In this document: positions 8,020 through 17,907 of the stretch, in pieces | Numbering within the stretch: the first letter of the stretch is position 1 | How the letters are laid out: every line of letters starts with the position of its first letter | DNA from: Herminiimonas sp. CN | GTDB lineage: Bacteria; Pseudomonadota; Gammaproteobacteria; Burkholderiales; Burkholderiaceae_D | Length of the DNA: 64,000 nt | Reading direction: 5' to 3' | Assembly: GCF_000622895.1 (NCBI RefSeq) | Contig: NZ_AVCC01000004.1 | Location: forward strand, 29,138 to 93,137 | The notes under the pieces: generated by a model | Seen by the model: the letters and a program-made list of their open reading frames with translations, nothing else | What the model was told of the DNA's origin: nothing | The model's database searches: none | Translations under genes and position numbers: made by a program

Positions 8020-11000
8020 TCACTTCACGTTCACCTCTTTCATCCTTTCGTTGAATTCCTGCATTTTTCTGGTGATTGCGTCGTTACTCTCCTTGATCTG
8101 GTCGCGCGATGCGTTTTCTGCCTCCAGTTGCTTGCGCTGGTTGCGCAGTAACTTGATTTGATTTTCGACCGCTTTCCCGTAGCCAATCATGCTCACATCA
8201 GGATTATTGTCGATATATTCCTGGATCGGCTGGCGATCCTCCAACCGGCCTTTGATCTCCTTATCATGCTCGTGCAGCTTCGTTGTATTGGCGTAGAACT
8301 TGTTGCTTGCTGAAAAGGCATTCTCTGAATCCCCATAGAAGCGACTGACCAGCGGGATTTTATGTGGCGGCAAGTCGTCGCCAGTTGCAATCGCCGTCAC
8401 GGACTGGGCGGCCTTGTTCAATTCGCGGCCGACACCGCCAGTCACCTGCCCGAATAAATAGTCAATCTGGTCGGGCGTCGGACTGGCTTTACCGGCCACA
8501 TATTCAGTGCCGCCGGAGAGATAGTTGATCGCCTCCGCAATCATCTTGGCAGGCGCGCTGGCCGTACTCTTAATGCGGGTATAGCCTGGCTCAAGTTTGT
8601 CAAAGGTCGGCTTAGAGATCGATTTCCCGGTCCAGTCCTTGTCGACGGCCAGGGCAACAAATGGTGCGGCCGGGGTTGGCGTGAAGCCTTGCACCGAAAT
8701 CCCGCCGCCGCCGATCGGGTTGAATGCCTCCGTAATGACGCCCAGCAACCGAAGGACGTGATCAGTTGGCTTCTTGTAGCCGCCCAGCGCAAACTCGGCA
8801 GCAATACGGCCGATATTCGGAATCGCGTGATAGCCCAGCGGCATCGGGATGGTGACGTATTTCTTGCTCCCGATAGGAATAATTATGTTGCGCTCCCGAA
8901 TGAACTCAGGCGGCTCGTCATCATCGAATCCGGCCAGTGACAGCATTACCGCCTGCATCGCTCCCCATGCAATGCCGCCGACGATGATCTTCTTGCCGGC
9001 GGACGTCAGGCGCGCGGTCTTGATATTTCCTCCATCCATCGTAAACAATGTTTGCGACAACCGCGCCGTTCCCTGCACCGCGGCATTGAAGAACATGTAA
9101 AGCGCGCCGATCTGCTGTGCCGATTGGCCTTTTCTGTTGAAATTGACCGTGATATTTTTGGCAATGCTGGCGGCGCGCTGCTTGCTTATACCTTGTTCGC
9201 GCGCCATCTTGTAGACTGACAGCCGGGTCGCGTTTTCCATCGACTCGTTATAGTCGGATAGCAAATCGAGCATCACCTTGCCGCCGCCCTGCAATTTCGC
9301 CATCGGCACTTTCAGAGCGCCGTTTGCAGTAAACATCTTGCCGGCGGTGCTTTCCATCCAGGCGGTCGGGTCCATTGCGGACTTGATCGCATCGGCGCGG
9401 TCGGCGCTGTTGGCGTACATATCGCGAAATCCCGTTGCGCCGCCCTCTGCCCGATATTCCTCCCACAGCCTGCCCATGTCAGAATCAATCGTCTTGCCTT
9501 TGCGATCAGCGCGGGTCGAGCGGCCAATTGCCACCAGTGCCGGGCCAATATTCTTCATCAACTTCAGGCGCTGGCCCGCTAAAGGCGTGCTAGACAGATT
9601 GAGCGTAGATTCGCCAATATCGCGCACCAGGTTGGTCGCGCCGAATACCGGGTTATATTGGGTGTTGATCGCAGCAAAGTAGCGGGTAATCTTCGCGGAT
9701 ACGCCCAGCAAGCCATTCAGCTGCGCCGTGTCCAGATTTTTCATGGACTTGGCCATGCGTAAAGCGCGCTCGTTCCGTTCGTTGAATACGATCGCACGCT
9801 CCTGAATTTCCCCTTTGGAATCCTTGATCTTTGCCACGACAACATTGTCTGCGCTCTTCCAGTTGCCATTGATGCTCATCTCAACGAGCCCAGTGGCTTC
9901 GTTGTAGCGCCGCTCCGGAACGGGCGCAAAGGTCCAGAAATCCGGGCTCGGATTCAGTTTGACCAAGCCGGCCAAGGCCACCGCCACGCGGTTCTTCTCG
10001 CCGCGCACAATCACCTTCTCCCGCTGCAGGGCGATGTTGGCCAGAATATTCACCACCGAGCGGGTCGATCCAGTGCGGTGCTTGACTTCCTTGCCCTTGA
10101 TCGAGAATCCCTGTCCGATCCCCATGCCGGCGCCATCGTCTTCACGCATCAACGGTACGTAGTGCTTGAACATGTCGCCCCACTCCTTGACGGTACCGGC
10201 CGACTCCAGGCCGTAGGATGCGTACAGGCGCCGGGTTTCCGCCAAGATCGCGTCCACCTTCTCCGCCACGGCGGTCAGATGCCGGCGCTTGGAATCGGTC
10301 AGGCCGGCAAAATAGGCATCTGCATCCTTGTTTGTCATGCCGGAGCCGCCGTCCGGGATCTCGGGATTGCGCTCGGCGATCAGCGCATTGGCTTCTTTAG
10401 CATGGCGCGCATGCAGGTATTGGTCGATCTCATCCAGCGATAGCTGACGGGCAACAGCGTTTTTCAGCAGCGGCGTCAACTCTTTGTTGACGAACGCCTC
10501 GACGCGCGACGACGAGCGGCTATGAAACAGTTCTTCCTGCAGATAGGGGTCGTAGCTGTCGGCGATCTGACCGGATTCCTTGGTGATCGCCTGCACCGCG
10601 CGCCGCAGGTCGATGTGCTTGTCCTGCAACTTGTAGATGATGTTGTCGAGCCGGGTGTTTTCCGGCGCATCCCATGAAGCCCGGCTGCCGGCCTTGGCGC
10701 CTTCCAGTGGAAGGGATTGTTGCTTGGGAGTGATAATGGGCGCGGAGCGGTCGCCCAGCGCGCCGTCAGCGGTTAGGTCGCCGGTTCGGCTATAGAGGAT
10801 TCCCTTAAGTTCGCCAGAGCCTTGATCCACGGTGGACACATGGTTGCGCAGCTGCCGGCTAAGATGTGCCAAGACTCCGAGGGGCTGCCGTCCGGATTGT
10901 CCGGCGCGTAATGGCTGTAGCAATGACTTGAGGAGAGCGTGTCGCGCAAGTGTATCGCCACCTGCATTTCCTGCTCTACCCAGCCCAGCTTTTGCCAATC

Positions 11001-14000
11001 CGCGTATATCTTTGCGCGTAAGGCGCGTTCCGTCGGCGCCAGTGAAACGTCCAGTGGATGCATCGTATTGAATTCCTCCATTTCCGCCTTGATTGTCAAG
11101 ATTTTGGAGATTAACGTCAATCAATTTTTGGATATTGCCAAGGTGGTCGCCATATACCCAATCGAGCGGCGCAATGCCGGCGCTACGCTTGCCGCTGACT
11201 TGGTGCGGATGCGGTGCCAGGTGTTCCGTGGTCCCGAACTTCAGTGCCGACGATAGCATTTGCTCCGGTCGCCGGCGCAATGCCTCGTCCGTAATCCCGG
11301 CCGGGTCGCCTATGAACACCTTGCCGGTGTTGTGGGCATAGTTCGCCGCGATGTTGTACAGGGCTGCGCCGAAGCTGCCGCCCTCGCTCAGGAGTGACAC
11401 GTCAATCCAGACATCGTCCTTGCCGTGCGCCTCTTCCGCATTTTTTCCGGGGCGATCGCTTTCGCGGTTCACCATCTCGCCGTCATTCAAGTTGAAGCCG
11501 TACAGGCTGCTGCCGTATTTATTGAACGGCCGCACCATCATGCGCGCCATCGTATCGTCCGGCAAATCGAATTGATAGCGCGTCTCGCCGGGAATGTTGG
11601 TGATCTTGCGCACCTTGATATCGGGCCGGATATCGTGCGTAATGCCTTCCACGGTGGTGCTGGGCGATGCCTTGAATTGGAATGCGTCACCAATTGAGGC
11701 AATGCTGCGCAAAATATCATCGTCCAGTGTGCCATCGGCGCGCGAGAACTGCGCCTCTTCTTCGTTGGCTTGGCCGCCCCTGTTCTGAACGTGTTCTGCC
11801 CACGTCTGCACCATGATCGCGCGCACCGCCGCCACATCCGACACCAATGCATGCAGATCGAAGTTGGTCCCGGCCAAGCTATCCACGATTCGAGTTGCTA
11901 CCTGCATGAAACGATAGGCAACTTGCCGAAACAGATTGGCGTCGGCCTTCGCCAGATCGCCCCAAAACTGCGGGTCCATCCACATCGCACCGTTGATATC
12001 GGCCAGCACTTCGCTTTCAGCCGTCCGGACTGACACGTCCTGGCCGCCACTACGGGCCTGCTCCCAGTCGCTGCGATTAGCGACCGTATCTTTCAGCAGA
12101 TACTGATTAATTTGCTGGCGCAACCGCTCTCCCATTGCTGGATCGCTCTGCTCCATCGCGTGCAGCGTTTCATGGCCGGCAATCGCCAGCGCCGGACTGC
12201 GCAAGCTACTCGAAATGTAGGCGGTGCCTTTGTAGCTGACGCCTTCGAACGTTGTGTTGCCGGTGACGAAATGCACATCGATGCCGAATGCCTTGCCAAT
12301 TCGCTTGGCTAGGGCATGTTCGGCGGTCGGCGCCGTCTTCAGCGCCTGCACCGGCTCCACGCCTGATTTTTCGAGCGCGACGTTCAGCTTTGCCACTGCC
12401 TTCCTTGATTTGGCCAACTCATGCTCATTCAGCTTTGGCGACGACTGCTGGCCAACCCGCTCCGGAACGGAAGGAGTTTCTGGCAGAGTTTCGCGGAAAT
12501 AGGCGGCATCGGCTAACGGCGAATTCAGGCCGAATACTTTATTTTTTGCGCCAATCGCCCCGGCAGCAACCAGCGCGTCGCGGATTTGCGTCGGCGTCGC
12601 GTCGGGCGCAACGGTTACGTCCTCGCCGGTTTCAAAGTTTTGCGCCGGGTATTTGCCGATGTGCACCACGCCGTCTTTGACCATAACCGGCTCGGCAGAT
12701 GTTGGCGTGCGGCCAACGGATATCCCTTTACGCGCGGCATCTACCCGGGATGCCTTGGCTTCCCCCTCGGTTTTTGGCTTGGATTTTTGTGTGGCATTGA
12801 CTCCATCCGAATCCAATGCCTTCGGAGTATTCGTCGCCGGCTGGCTAAAAATATCCCCCTGCCCTGCAAGGCTATCGTCGGCACTCTGCCCCAACTGGAA
12901 ATTATCCGAGCTGGCATCTTGGCGTGATGCTATTTCCTTCTGGATTCCGGCCTGCCGCTCGGCTTCGGCAAGCTTGCGCTCATTGGCCTGGGTGTCGGCC
13001 CGCTGCTTTTCCTGTGCGACTACTTGGGCGCGGCCTTCGGCTGCAGTTTCTCCTTGGAGTTTGGTTGGCTGCTCGGCCTGCTTCTCCGTCTTGGGAACCG
13101 CCACCGGCTGTTCAGGGTCGGCAGCGGGCGCCGCGCGCTCAACTGGCCCGGCGCGCAGCTCACGTTCGCCCGGAATGGTACGATGCATGCGCGGCCCTTC
13201 GCCAGTCGGCACCCACTGGCCGTCTTCCTGCTTGACGTGCTCGACCGTGACGCTGAACCCTTCACCTTGGCCGTTGCTTGGCGTGTACGAGATAACGCGA
13301 TCGTGACCGTAATAGCCCTTCACCACGTTGCCCGGCGTGAAGTAGTCGGCCATCTGGCGCGCGTGTTCTTTCTGGCGGGCTTTGCCGGTCAGCTTCGGTG
13401 CGGGGTATTGCGCCTTCGCTTGGCGCTCGGTCGTTGGTTTCGCAAACGGCTTTTTCGTGTTACCCGATTTCAGCCAGTCCTTGAATCCCTGCATAGACGT
13501 TTCCGTGATGGCCTTGCCTCCGGTCCAGCCCTTATCATAATTAGCCTGGTATGCGGCCTGCGCCTGCTCCTTGCCATCAAAGCCGAGCATGACTTTATGT
13601 TCATCTGGCTTGCCAGTGACTGGATCAACCTGATCCACCACGAACACCTTGTCGCTATCGTGATTGGTGCCGATGAAGGTGTCGATGTGGTCTTTGTCCA
13701 TCCCGACGGTACCCTTGATGTAGCCGTAGTGGTGGCGCATCTCGGTTTCCCATACCAAGCCGTCTTTGCCGGTACCGCTACGCGTGGAACCGGCTGGGTT
13801 TTCAATGGAAATGTCCAGTCCATGAAGGTTGATTTTTCCAACCTTATAGTTACCAGCCTCTTTTTGTTTATCTGTTGGCTGAGCCGCATCATTCAAGGGA
13901 GACGTAGCCGCTTCATGCGCAGCGACATCAAGCGCGGTTGGCGTGTCGATGACGGGCGCCGATTCTGTCTGAATGGTCTTAGCTGCCTCCCGCCGCGCCT

Positions 14001-16215
14001 TCGCTTCCTTCTCAGTCTTTGGCTTGGCCTCAATCTTTGCCTGCGCTGCGGCAAGTTGATCTGCAACCTCCTTAGCCGCCGCGCCGTGCGCCGCATTCAA
14101 TTCTTGCCGGACTGCAGTCAGATTGTGCTCGGCAGCCTGCGCCGCCACCTCGTCACCAGATATAGCCGCGTCCTTGTAGTTGGCGATGGCTTGGGCGTGC
14201 TGTCCTGTCAGATCAGCGTGGGTCGCGCTTGCTGGCACCGCTTGCTGATTTTGTGCGAGTGCATTGGCGGCCTGCTTCCTGCTTTGGATCGATTCTTTTT
14301 CAGTCCGAGGCGGAACGATGGGAGCTTCCGTCGCCAGTGCCGGCGGCATGGTCGCCTCATCGTCCAGCAGGTGTGCAGCATCGATCGCATCGCTTTCTGC
14401 CTGCGCAACTGGCGCTGGCGAAACAATCAGCGCTTCCGTTTGCGTCGGCGCTTCCACGCTTGCAGCCTCTACCTGTTCAGCAGCTGGCGCGATATCCGGC
14501 GTTGGCGCAATCTGTTGTGCCTCGACTGGATCGTCGGCAAACGTCGACTCAGCGCGCTCCCCGAGCTGGGGCGCATGACTCTCATGCTGCCCACCCCCCA
14601 ACCCCGCCCCCATGGCGGCTCCCGTAACCAGCCCCATCGCAGCGGCGTTACCCACGCCTTTTCCTGCGGGGTCGCCCATCGCCAGATTCGTAAAAACCTG
14701 CTCTTGCGCCGACTGCGGCATTTCTTCCAGAACACCTTCGCTGAATGCGGATTTTGCAATGCGCGCCGGCAAATTGCCTGTGATGCCGCCGGCGCCACTC
14801 CCGCCCGCTAGCCGCGCGGCAATCGCTGTTTCCGCATCGCCCATCAGCTTCCCGGCCCCACGTCCGATCAGCGCAGTGCCAGTGCCAGCGGCAACCGCGG
14901 GCAATGCATAATCAGAATAGCCGCGCCCCGCTTGCTGCGCCTGGTCGGCGATCTGTCCAGCGGTTTGCGCACCCTCGGCACCAGAGCCCGTCCACATCAG
15001 CTTACCGGTGGCTTGCTCGATGGCCTTCTTTGCCGCCACTGAACCGGCCTGCTTCCCGGCCTCGGTCGCCAAGCCGCCCAGCGGCTCTGCTGCCGCAAGC
15101 GCCGCCTTCGCGCCGATCGCTTTGGCAACTCCCATGGTGACGGCCGTTCCGCCGATCATGCCCGGCAGCGATTTGGCAACGCCCCCGGCAATCGCGCGCG
15201 GATTCTGGACCGCCGCCAGAATCGTATCGACAAAGCCTTCCGCGTTCTGCGTCTTGGCATCAGACGCCTTCTGCGCATCACTCAGGTATTCTCCCAGTGC
15301 CGCATTGGTCGCTTCCGGATCATAGCCAATGGCGCGCATGCCTTTGCCGACTGCGCCGCCCGTCGCCAGGCTGCCCAGGCCGACCACCGACTGGCCGAGA
15401 TCAACCACGCCCTGGGCGAGCTTGATACCGATATCGCCCGCCGTGCGCAGCGCACCCGCTTGTGGCGGCTCTTTTTTCTTGGATGGCGCCATGAACTGTT
15501 CGAACAGCGCATCGCGCTCGCCGCCAACGTGCGGCGCAACCCAGTGGTCAAAGTACGCTTTCTTGGTGTAGGCCTTGTCCTCGTCGCTCAGGCGCTGGAA
15601 TTCAGGCTTGGCTTCAACCTCAGTCCACATCGGAGCCTTACTTGGATCGGCAACCGCGACCGCCTTCGCAGGCTCCGCAGCCTGCGCCGCAGTTGATCCC
15701 GAGAGTCGCCCCAGGATATCGTTGACATAGGACGATACGCGCTTGCCGTTGCCGTCGGCGGCGTCATTGCGCCATGCCCTGCCTTTCCCAACGGTCATGT
15801 TTCCGGCCCCGGAGAAATAACCGGTCGCCATCCTGGCCGGGTCGTCGCCCGACTTGGTACCCAAGTCCTTGACGATGCGCGCCATCACGGCCAGGTTGTG
15901 GTCAGGGTTATCGATCGTCTCTCCGGGCCTGGCGTATTGCTTGAACGTGCCCGGCATTACCTGCCCTGCGCCGCGCGCGCCGTCTATGCTGGTTACTGCG
16001 TTCTTGCCATTGTTCGACTCTTGGCCCAGCAATGCACCCATGACCTGGCGCTGTACCGGCGACAAACCCTCGCGCTGGGCTATTCCATCTATGGCAGAGA
16101 CATCAATGGCGGTGGTGGTTTTTGATGTCGCCGCCGGTTTTTCCTGAAACAAAAAACTGGAATTGCCCGGCTGGTCTTGGATGTCGCGGAGAAGGCTGCC
16201 GAAGTTCGAATCCAT
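8020..16215 (-). CDS. Giant polyvalent internal virion protein with lytic transglycosylase domain
   Basis: A 2731-residue protein, last gene of the late operon, probably packaged and ejected with the DNA. Residues about 40-175 are an SLT/lysozyme-like transglycosylase (GALLGQESNNG, likely catalytic Glu66, then GARGAGQVMPGTF). Residues about 790-915 match the inorganic-pyrophosphatase-like polyvalent domain (DHIDTFIG at 842-849). A zincin metallopeptidase motif HETLH sits at 1348-1352. Residues about 2180-2500 match large polyvalent protein domain LPD38. Ala/Gln/Glu-rich linkers with a recurring P-x-TE-x-EAKA motif join these parts. GAGG lies 8 bases before the ATG. Residues 194-248 are duplicated in the lipoprotein at 18565-18960. 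The family is known for attacking or countering host defences on entry; the individual activities here are inferred. Confidence 0.9.
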   Translation of the reverse strand: MDSNFGSLLRDIQDQPGNSSFLFQEKPAATSKTTTAIDVSAIDGIAQREGLSPVQRQVMGALLGQESNNGKNAVTSIDGARGAGQVMPGTFKQYARPGETIDNPDHNLAVMARIVKDLGTKSGDDPARMATGYFSGAGNMTVGKGRAWRNDAADGNGKRVSSYVNDILGRLSGSTAAQAAEPAKAVAVADPSKAPMWTEVEAKPEFQRLSDEDKAYTKKAYFDHWVAPHVGGERDALFEQFMAPSKKKEPPQAGALRTAGDIGIKLAQGVVDLGQSVVGLGSLATGGAVGKGMRAIGYDPEATNAALGEYLSDAQKASDAKTQNAEGFVDTILAAVQNPRAIAGGVAKSLPGMIGGTAVTMGVAKAIGAKAALAAAEPLGGLATEAGKQAGSVAAKKAIEQATGKLMWTGSGAEGAQTAGQIADQAQQAGRGYSDYALPAVAAGTGTALIGRGAGKLMGDAETAIAARLAGGSGAGGITGNLPARIAKSAFSEGVLEEMPQSAQEQVFTNLAMGDPAGKGVGNAAAMGLVTGAAMGAGLGGGQHESHAPQLGERAESTFADDPVEAQQIAPTPDIAPAAEQVEAASVEAPTQTEALIVSPAPVAQAESDAIDAAHLLDDEATMPPALATEAPIVPPRTEKESIQSRKQAANALAQNQQAVPASATHADLTGQHAQAIANYKDAAISGDEVAAQAAEHNLTAVRQELNAAHGAAAKEVADQLAAAQAKIEAKPKTEKEAKARREAAKTIQTESAPVIDTPTALDVAAHEAATSPLNDAAQPTDKQKEAGNYKVGKINLHGLDISIENPAGSTRSGTGKDGLVWETEMRHHYGYIKGTVGMDKDHIDTFIGTNHDSDKVFVVDQVDPVTGKPDEHKVMLGFDGKEQAQAAYQANYDKGWTGGKAITETSMQGFKDWLKSGNTKKPFAKPTTERQAKAQYPAPKLTGKARQKEHARQMADYFTPGNVVKGYYGHDRVISYTPSNGQGEGFSVTVEHVKQEDGQWVPTGEGPRMHRTIPGERELRAGPVERAAPAADPEQPVAVPKTEKQAEQPTKLQGETAAEGRAQVVAQEKQRADTQANERKLAEAERQAGIQKEIASRQDASSDNFQLGQSADDSLAGQGDIFSQPATNTPKALDSDGVNATQKSKPKTEGEAKASRVDAARKGISVGRTPTSAEPVMVKDGVVHIGKYPAQNFETGEDVTVAPDATPTQIRDALVAAGAIGAKNKVFGLNSPLADAAYFRETLPETPSVPERVGQQSSPKLNEHELAKSRKAVAKLNVALEKSGVEPVQALKTAPTAEHALAKRIGKAFGIDVHFVTGNTTFEGVSYKGTAYISSSLRSPALAIAGHETLHAMEQSDPAMGERLRQQINQYLLKDTVANRSDWEQARSGGQDVSVRTAESEVLADINGAMWMDPQFWGDLAKADANLFRQVAYRFMQVATRIVDSLAGTNFDLHALVSDVAAVRAIMVQTWAEHVQNRGGQANEEEAQFSRADGTLDDDILRSIASIGDAFQFKASPSTTVEGITHDIRPDIKVRKITNIPGETRYQFDLPDDTMARMMVRPFNKYGSSLYGFNLNDGEMVNRESDRPGKNAEEAHGKDDVWIDVSLLSEGGSFGAALYNIAANYAHNTGKVFIGDPAGITDEALRRRPEQMLSSALKFGTTEHLAPHPHQVSGKRSAGIAPLDWVYGDHLGNIQKLIDVNLQNLDNQGGNGGIQYDASTGRFTGADGTRLTRKDIRGLAKAGLGRAGNAGGDTLARHALLKSLLQPLRAGQSGRQPLGVLAHLSRQLRNHVSTVDQGSGELKGILYSRTGDLTADGALGDRSAPIITPKQQSLPLEGAKAGSRASWDAPENTRLDNIIYKLQDKHIDLRRAVQAITKESGQIADSYDPYLQEELFHSRSSSRVEAFVNKELTPLLKNAVARQLSLDEIDQYLHARHAKEANALIAERNPEIPDGGSGMTNKDADAYFAGLTDSKRRHLTAVAEKVDAILAETRRLYASYGLESAGTVKEWGDMFKHYVPLMREDDGAGMGIGQGFSIKGKEVKHRTGSTRSVVNILANIALQREKVIVRGEKNRVAVALAGLVKLNPSPDFWTFAPVPERRYNEATGLVEMSINGNWKSADNVVVAKIKDSKGEIQERAIVFNERNERALRMAKSMKNLDTAQLNGLLGVSAKITRYFAAINTQYNPVFGATNLVRDIGESTLNLSSTPLAGQRLKLMKNIGPALVAIGRSTRADRKGKTIDSDMGRLWEEYRAEGGATGFRDMYANSADRADAIKSAMDPTAWMESTAGKMFTANGALKVPMAKLQGGGKVMLDLLSDYNESMENATRLSVYKMAREQGISKQRAASIAKNITVNFNRKGQSAQQIGALYMFFNAAVQGTARLSQTLFTMDGGNIKTARLTSAGKKIIVGGIAWGAMQAVMLSLAGFDDDEPPEFIRERNIIIPIGSKKYVTIPMPLGYHAIPNIGRIAAEFALGGYKKPTDHVLRLLGVITEAFNPIGGGGISVQGFTPTPAAPFVALAVDKDWTGKSISKPTFDKLEPGYTRIKSTASAPAKMIAEAINYLSGGTEYVAGKASPTPDQIDYLFGQVTGGVGRELNKAAQSVTAIATGDDLPPHKIPLVSRFYGDSENAFSASNKFYANTTKLHEHDKEIKGRLEDRQPIQEYIDNNPDVSMIGYGKAVENQIKLLRNQRKQLEAENASRDQIKESNDAITRKMQEFNERMKEVNVK
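15472..15636 (-). repeat. Inverted repeat copy A (inside the giant gene)
   Basis: 165 bases, read on the minus strand, that match 18793-18957 on the plus strand at 160 of 165 positions by my count, including 103 identical bases in a row. The segment encodes residues 194-248 of the giant protein, just after the transglycosylase domain. Confidence 0.95.
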
Positions 16216-16237
16216 GTGCTGCGCCTCAAATAATGGT

Positions 16238-16267
16238 CTGGATGGGCTAGTCTATTGGCCCATCCAG
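16238..16267 (-). other. Perfect 10-bp inverted repeat in the leader of the giant gene
   Basis: CTGGATGGGC and GCCCATCCAG with a 10-base loop, in the 125-base gap before the giant gene. A copy of the late intergenic motif (GCATCAAATAC, minus strand) abuts it. It lacks a T run, so it may be a leader structure rather than a terminator. Confidence 0.6.
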
Positions 16268-16292
16268 TATTTGATGCTTGGAATTTGGAATG

Positions 16293-16322
16293 AAAAACCC
16301 GCCGATGTCGCCAAGAGCGGGC
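16293..16322 (-). terminator. Terminator behind the antirepressor gene
   Basis: On the minus strand CCCGC ... GCGGG is followed by TTTTTC, 18 bases past the stop of the antirepressor gene. It would insulate the giant gene from immI transcription. Confidence 0.65.
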
Positions 16323-16340
16323 TGGGTTACGCGCAATTAT

Positions 16341-17063
16341 TTACATCCGATCGCCGCACACCATCTCCGATAGCCGCGCCATGCCTTTTGCTGTAATACG
16401 CGCTTGCGTACTGGCCCACTCTGACCCGTCGCTTTTCTCGCCAGTCGCTATTTTGTGCTCCATTACGCCCTGTTGCAGCCTTTCAGAATACGCCAGCAGG
16501 CCAGTGCCCATCGGTCGCTGATATGCCCATTTGCTCTGAATAAGAATTTGCTTGAGCTTCTTCTCCTGAACTTGAAGTGTCTTTGCGGCATCCCGAATGC
16601 ACAGCGATCCATCGGTTGCCGTGGCGATCCGGTCAAGTGCTTCCACCTTTGGCGCTTGCTCCGCAACTTTTGATTCCAGCGTCAGAACCTTTTCCGTGTA
16701 GGTCAGCAGCAAGCCGCGCATTGCTACTGGATCGGAAAGCACTTGCATTGGGTCAATAGCGGGAACCTTCGCCTCCAATTCCGCCATGCGGTCGTAGACC
16801 TTGGCCTGGACTGCGTAGGACTCGGACATCACCATCAGCGAGGCCTCGCGCTTTGGCAGGCGGTAGCAAGGGTAAGTCTGGCCGTTTTGCTGGTTCTGGT
16901 AGGTGTCGGAAAATTTTCCGGCACCATCACCAAGCACTTTTGCGACCTTCTTCATGAAGTCGGAATGGGCTAACTCTGCCTTGTCCTCTTCTCGTAACTC
17001 GTTAATGACGCCGACCAATTCTACGCTGCTCATTGTTTTGACGATATTTACGATAGCATTCAT
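16341..17063 (-). CDS. ant: Antirepressor with Rha-type and KilAC domains
   Basis: 240 residues. The N-terminal part (residues about 30-95: HSDFMKKVAKVLGDGAGKF, then YRLPKREASLMVMSES) is a Rha/phage-regulatory domain. The C-terminal part (about 140-235: RIATATDGSLCIRDAAKTLQV, ending AKGMARLSEMV) is an ANT/KilAC domain. Such proteins inactivate the prophage repressor and favour lytic growth. The start overlaps the stop of the upstream gene by 4 bases (ATGA). The layout arc-like, orf, ant with a divergent mnt-like gene copies P22 immI. Confidence 0.85.
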   Translation of the reverse strand: MNAIVNIVKTMSSVELVGVINELREEDKAELAHSDFMKKVAKVLGDGAGKFSDTYQNQQNGQTYPCYRLPKREASLMVMSESYAVQAKVYDRMAELEAKVPAIDPMQVLSDPVAMRGLLLTYTEKVLTLESKVAEQAPKVEALDRIATATDGSLCIRDAAKTLQVQEKKLKQILIQSKWAYQRPMGTGLLAYSERLQQGVMEHKIATGEKSDGSEWASTQARITAKGMARLSEMVCGDRM

Positions 17064-17650
17064 GCTGCCACCTCCGAATCAAGAGACGCCATGTACGCAG
17101 CCTCGTCGAAATTGAGCCCTGCATTGGCTTTTCGCACCAGGTCTTGCTCCGTCAGGCGATCAAGATTGCCGCCCAAGTGTTTTGCGGATGCGGTCAGCCA
17201 ATCCGCAATCGTGTTGAAAAACCCAGTGTACTGACCGCGAAAGCCGCTAAAGCCGTCGCTCCATTCGCTCATGCGGCCCATATTCTTCATAGCCAAGCCG
17301 CCCTCCTGCTCAAAGCGCACCATGAACGATTCAATAATTCCCGTAAGGTGATGCGAAGCAAATTCGCCCTTGTCTTCGCGCAGGAACTTCAGGAATGACT
17401 GCGCCATCGCCGCGCCAGTCTCATAGCCGCCGAAGTAACCGCCCGAGGCTGAAACGCTCCAGTATGGCGTTTCAGTGACCGAACGTGACCCTGCTACAAA
17501 TGGAAGGTTTTGGAATGCATGCTTAACTCGCCTCTTCTTTTGCAACCTCACAGGATCACTCATGCGGGATATGCAAGGGAAATTTATGGCAAATGACTTC
17601 TTGGTCGCCATTCCTGATCCTACGTTTTCTGTATTTGTGCTAGCATTCAT
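17060..17650 (-). CDS. Uncharacterised protein of the immI-like operon
   Basis: 196 residues, not recognised. Soluble, no signal peptide; aromatic and glycine-rich in the middle (YWSVSASGGYFGGYETG), with an acidic-basic C-terminus. It lies between the Arc-like repressor and the antirepressor and is coupled to the latter by ATGA. I placed the start at 17650 (MNASTNTENV); an in-frame start at 17683 would add 11 residues. Probably a regulator or an accessory protein made with Ant. Confidence 0.6.
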   Translation of the reverse strand: MNASTNTENVGSGMATKKSFAINFPCISRMSDPVRLQKKRRVKHAFQNLPFVAGSRSVTETPYWSVSASGGYFGGYETGAAMAQSFLKFLREDKGEFASHHLTGIIESFMVRFEQEGGLAMKNMGRMSEWSDGFSGFRGQYTGFFNTIADWLTASAKHLGGNLDRLTEQDLVRKANAGLNFDEAAYMASLDSEVAA

Positions 17651-17683
17651 TTTGTTAGACCTCTTTTGTGATTGTTCTGACAT

Positions 17684-17726
17684 AAACCCCGATCCCGCCT
17701 GCGAAGCTGATTGGGGTTTTTCTTTT
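17684..17726. terminator. Possible attenuator in the arc-ant operon
   Basis: AAACCCC ... GGGGTTTTT, with a 22-base spacer that may itself fold, lies between the Arc-like gene and the next gene. On the minus strand it ends GGGGTTTATG and could reduce read-through into the antirepressor; on the plus strand it ends in a T run. Confidence 0.4.
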
Positions 17727-17907
17727 AGTGCGCTGCATTTTGTTTTCCAATTCCTTGTTCGATCAAGTGCACAAACTCAGAATTCATCGAACGATGGTTT
17801 TTTGTAGCTGCCTCCTTGACTTTTCCTCGTAATCCATCTGGCAGTCTCACAACAAAACTTTCCTTCATTTCACTTGGATAGCGAGCCCGCTCTAATTTCT
17901 CATTCAC
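17725..17907 (-). CDS. arc: Arc-like ribbon-helix-helix repressor
   Basis: 60 residues. The strand KESFVVRLPDGLRGKVKEAA and the helix HRSMNSEFVHLIEQ match the Arc/Mnt ribbon-helix-helix fold, which binds DNA as paired dimers. First gene of the leftward immI operon, so it probably represses its own and the antirepressor's transcription, as in P22. The name is by analogy of fold and position. Confidence 0.8.
   Translation of the reverse strand: MNEKLERARYPSEMKESFVVRLPDGLRGKVKEAATKNHRSMNSEFVHLIEQGIGKQNAAH

Noticed and set aside
7703..8023. N-terminal extension of the permease frame through the tRNA
   Set aside because: It would translate the tRNA gene and its terminator; the ATG at 7702 precedes the conserved family start.
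13024..14811. 595-codon plus-strand frame opposite the giant gene
   Set aside because: Antisense to Ala/Glu-rich coding; no ribosome site, no domain.
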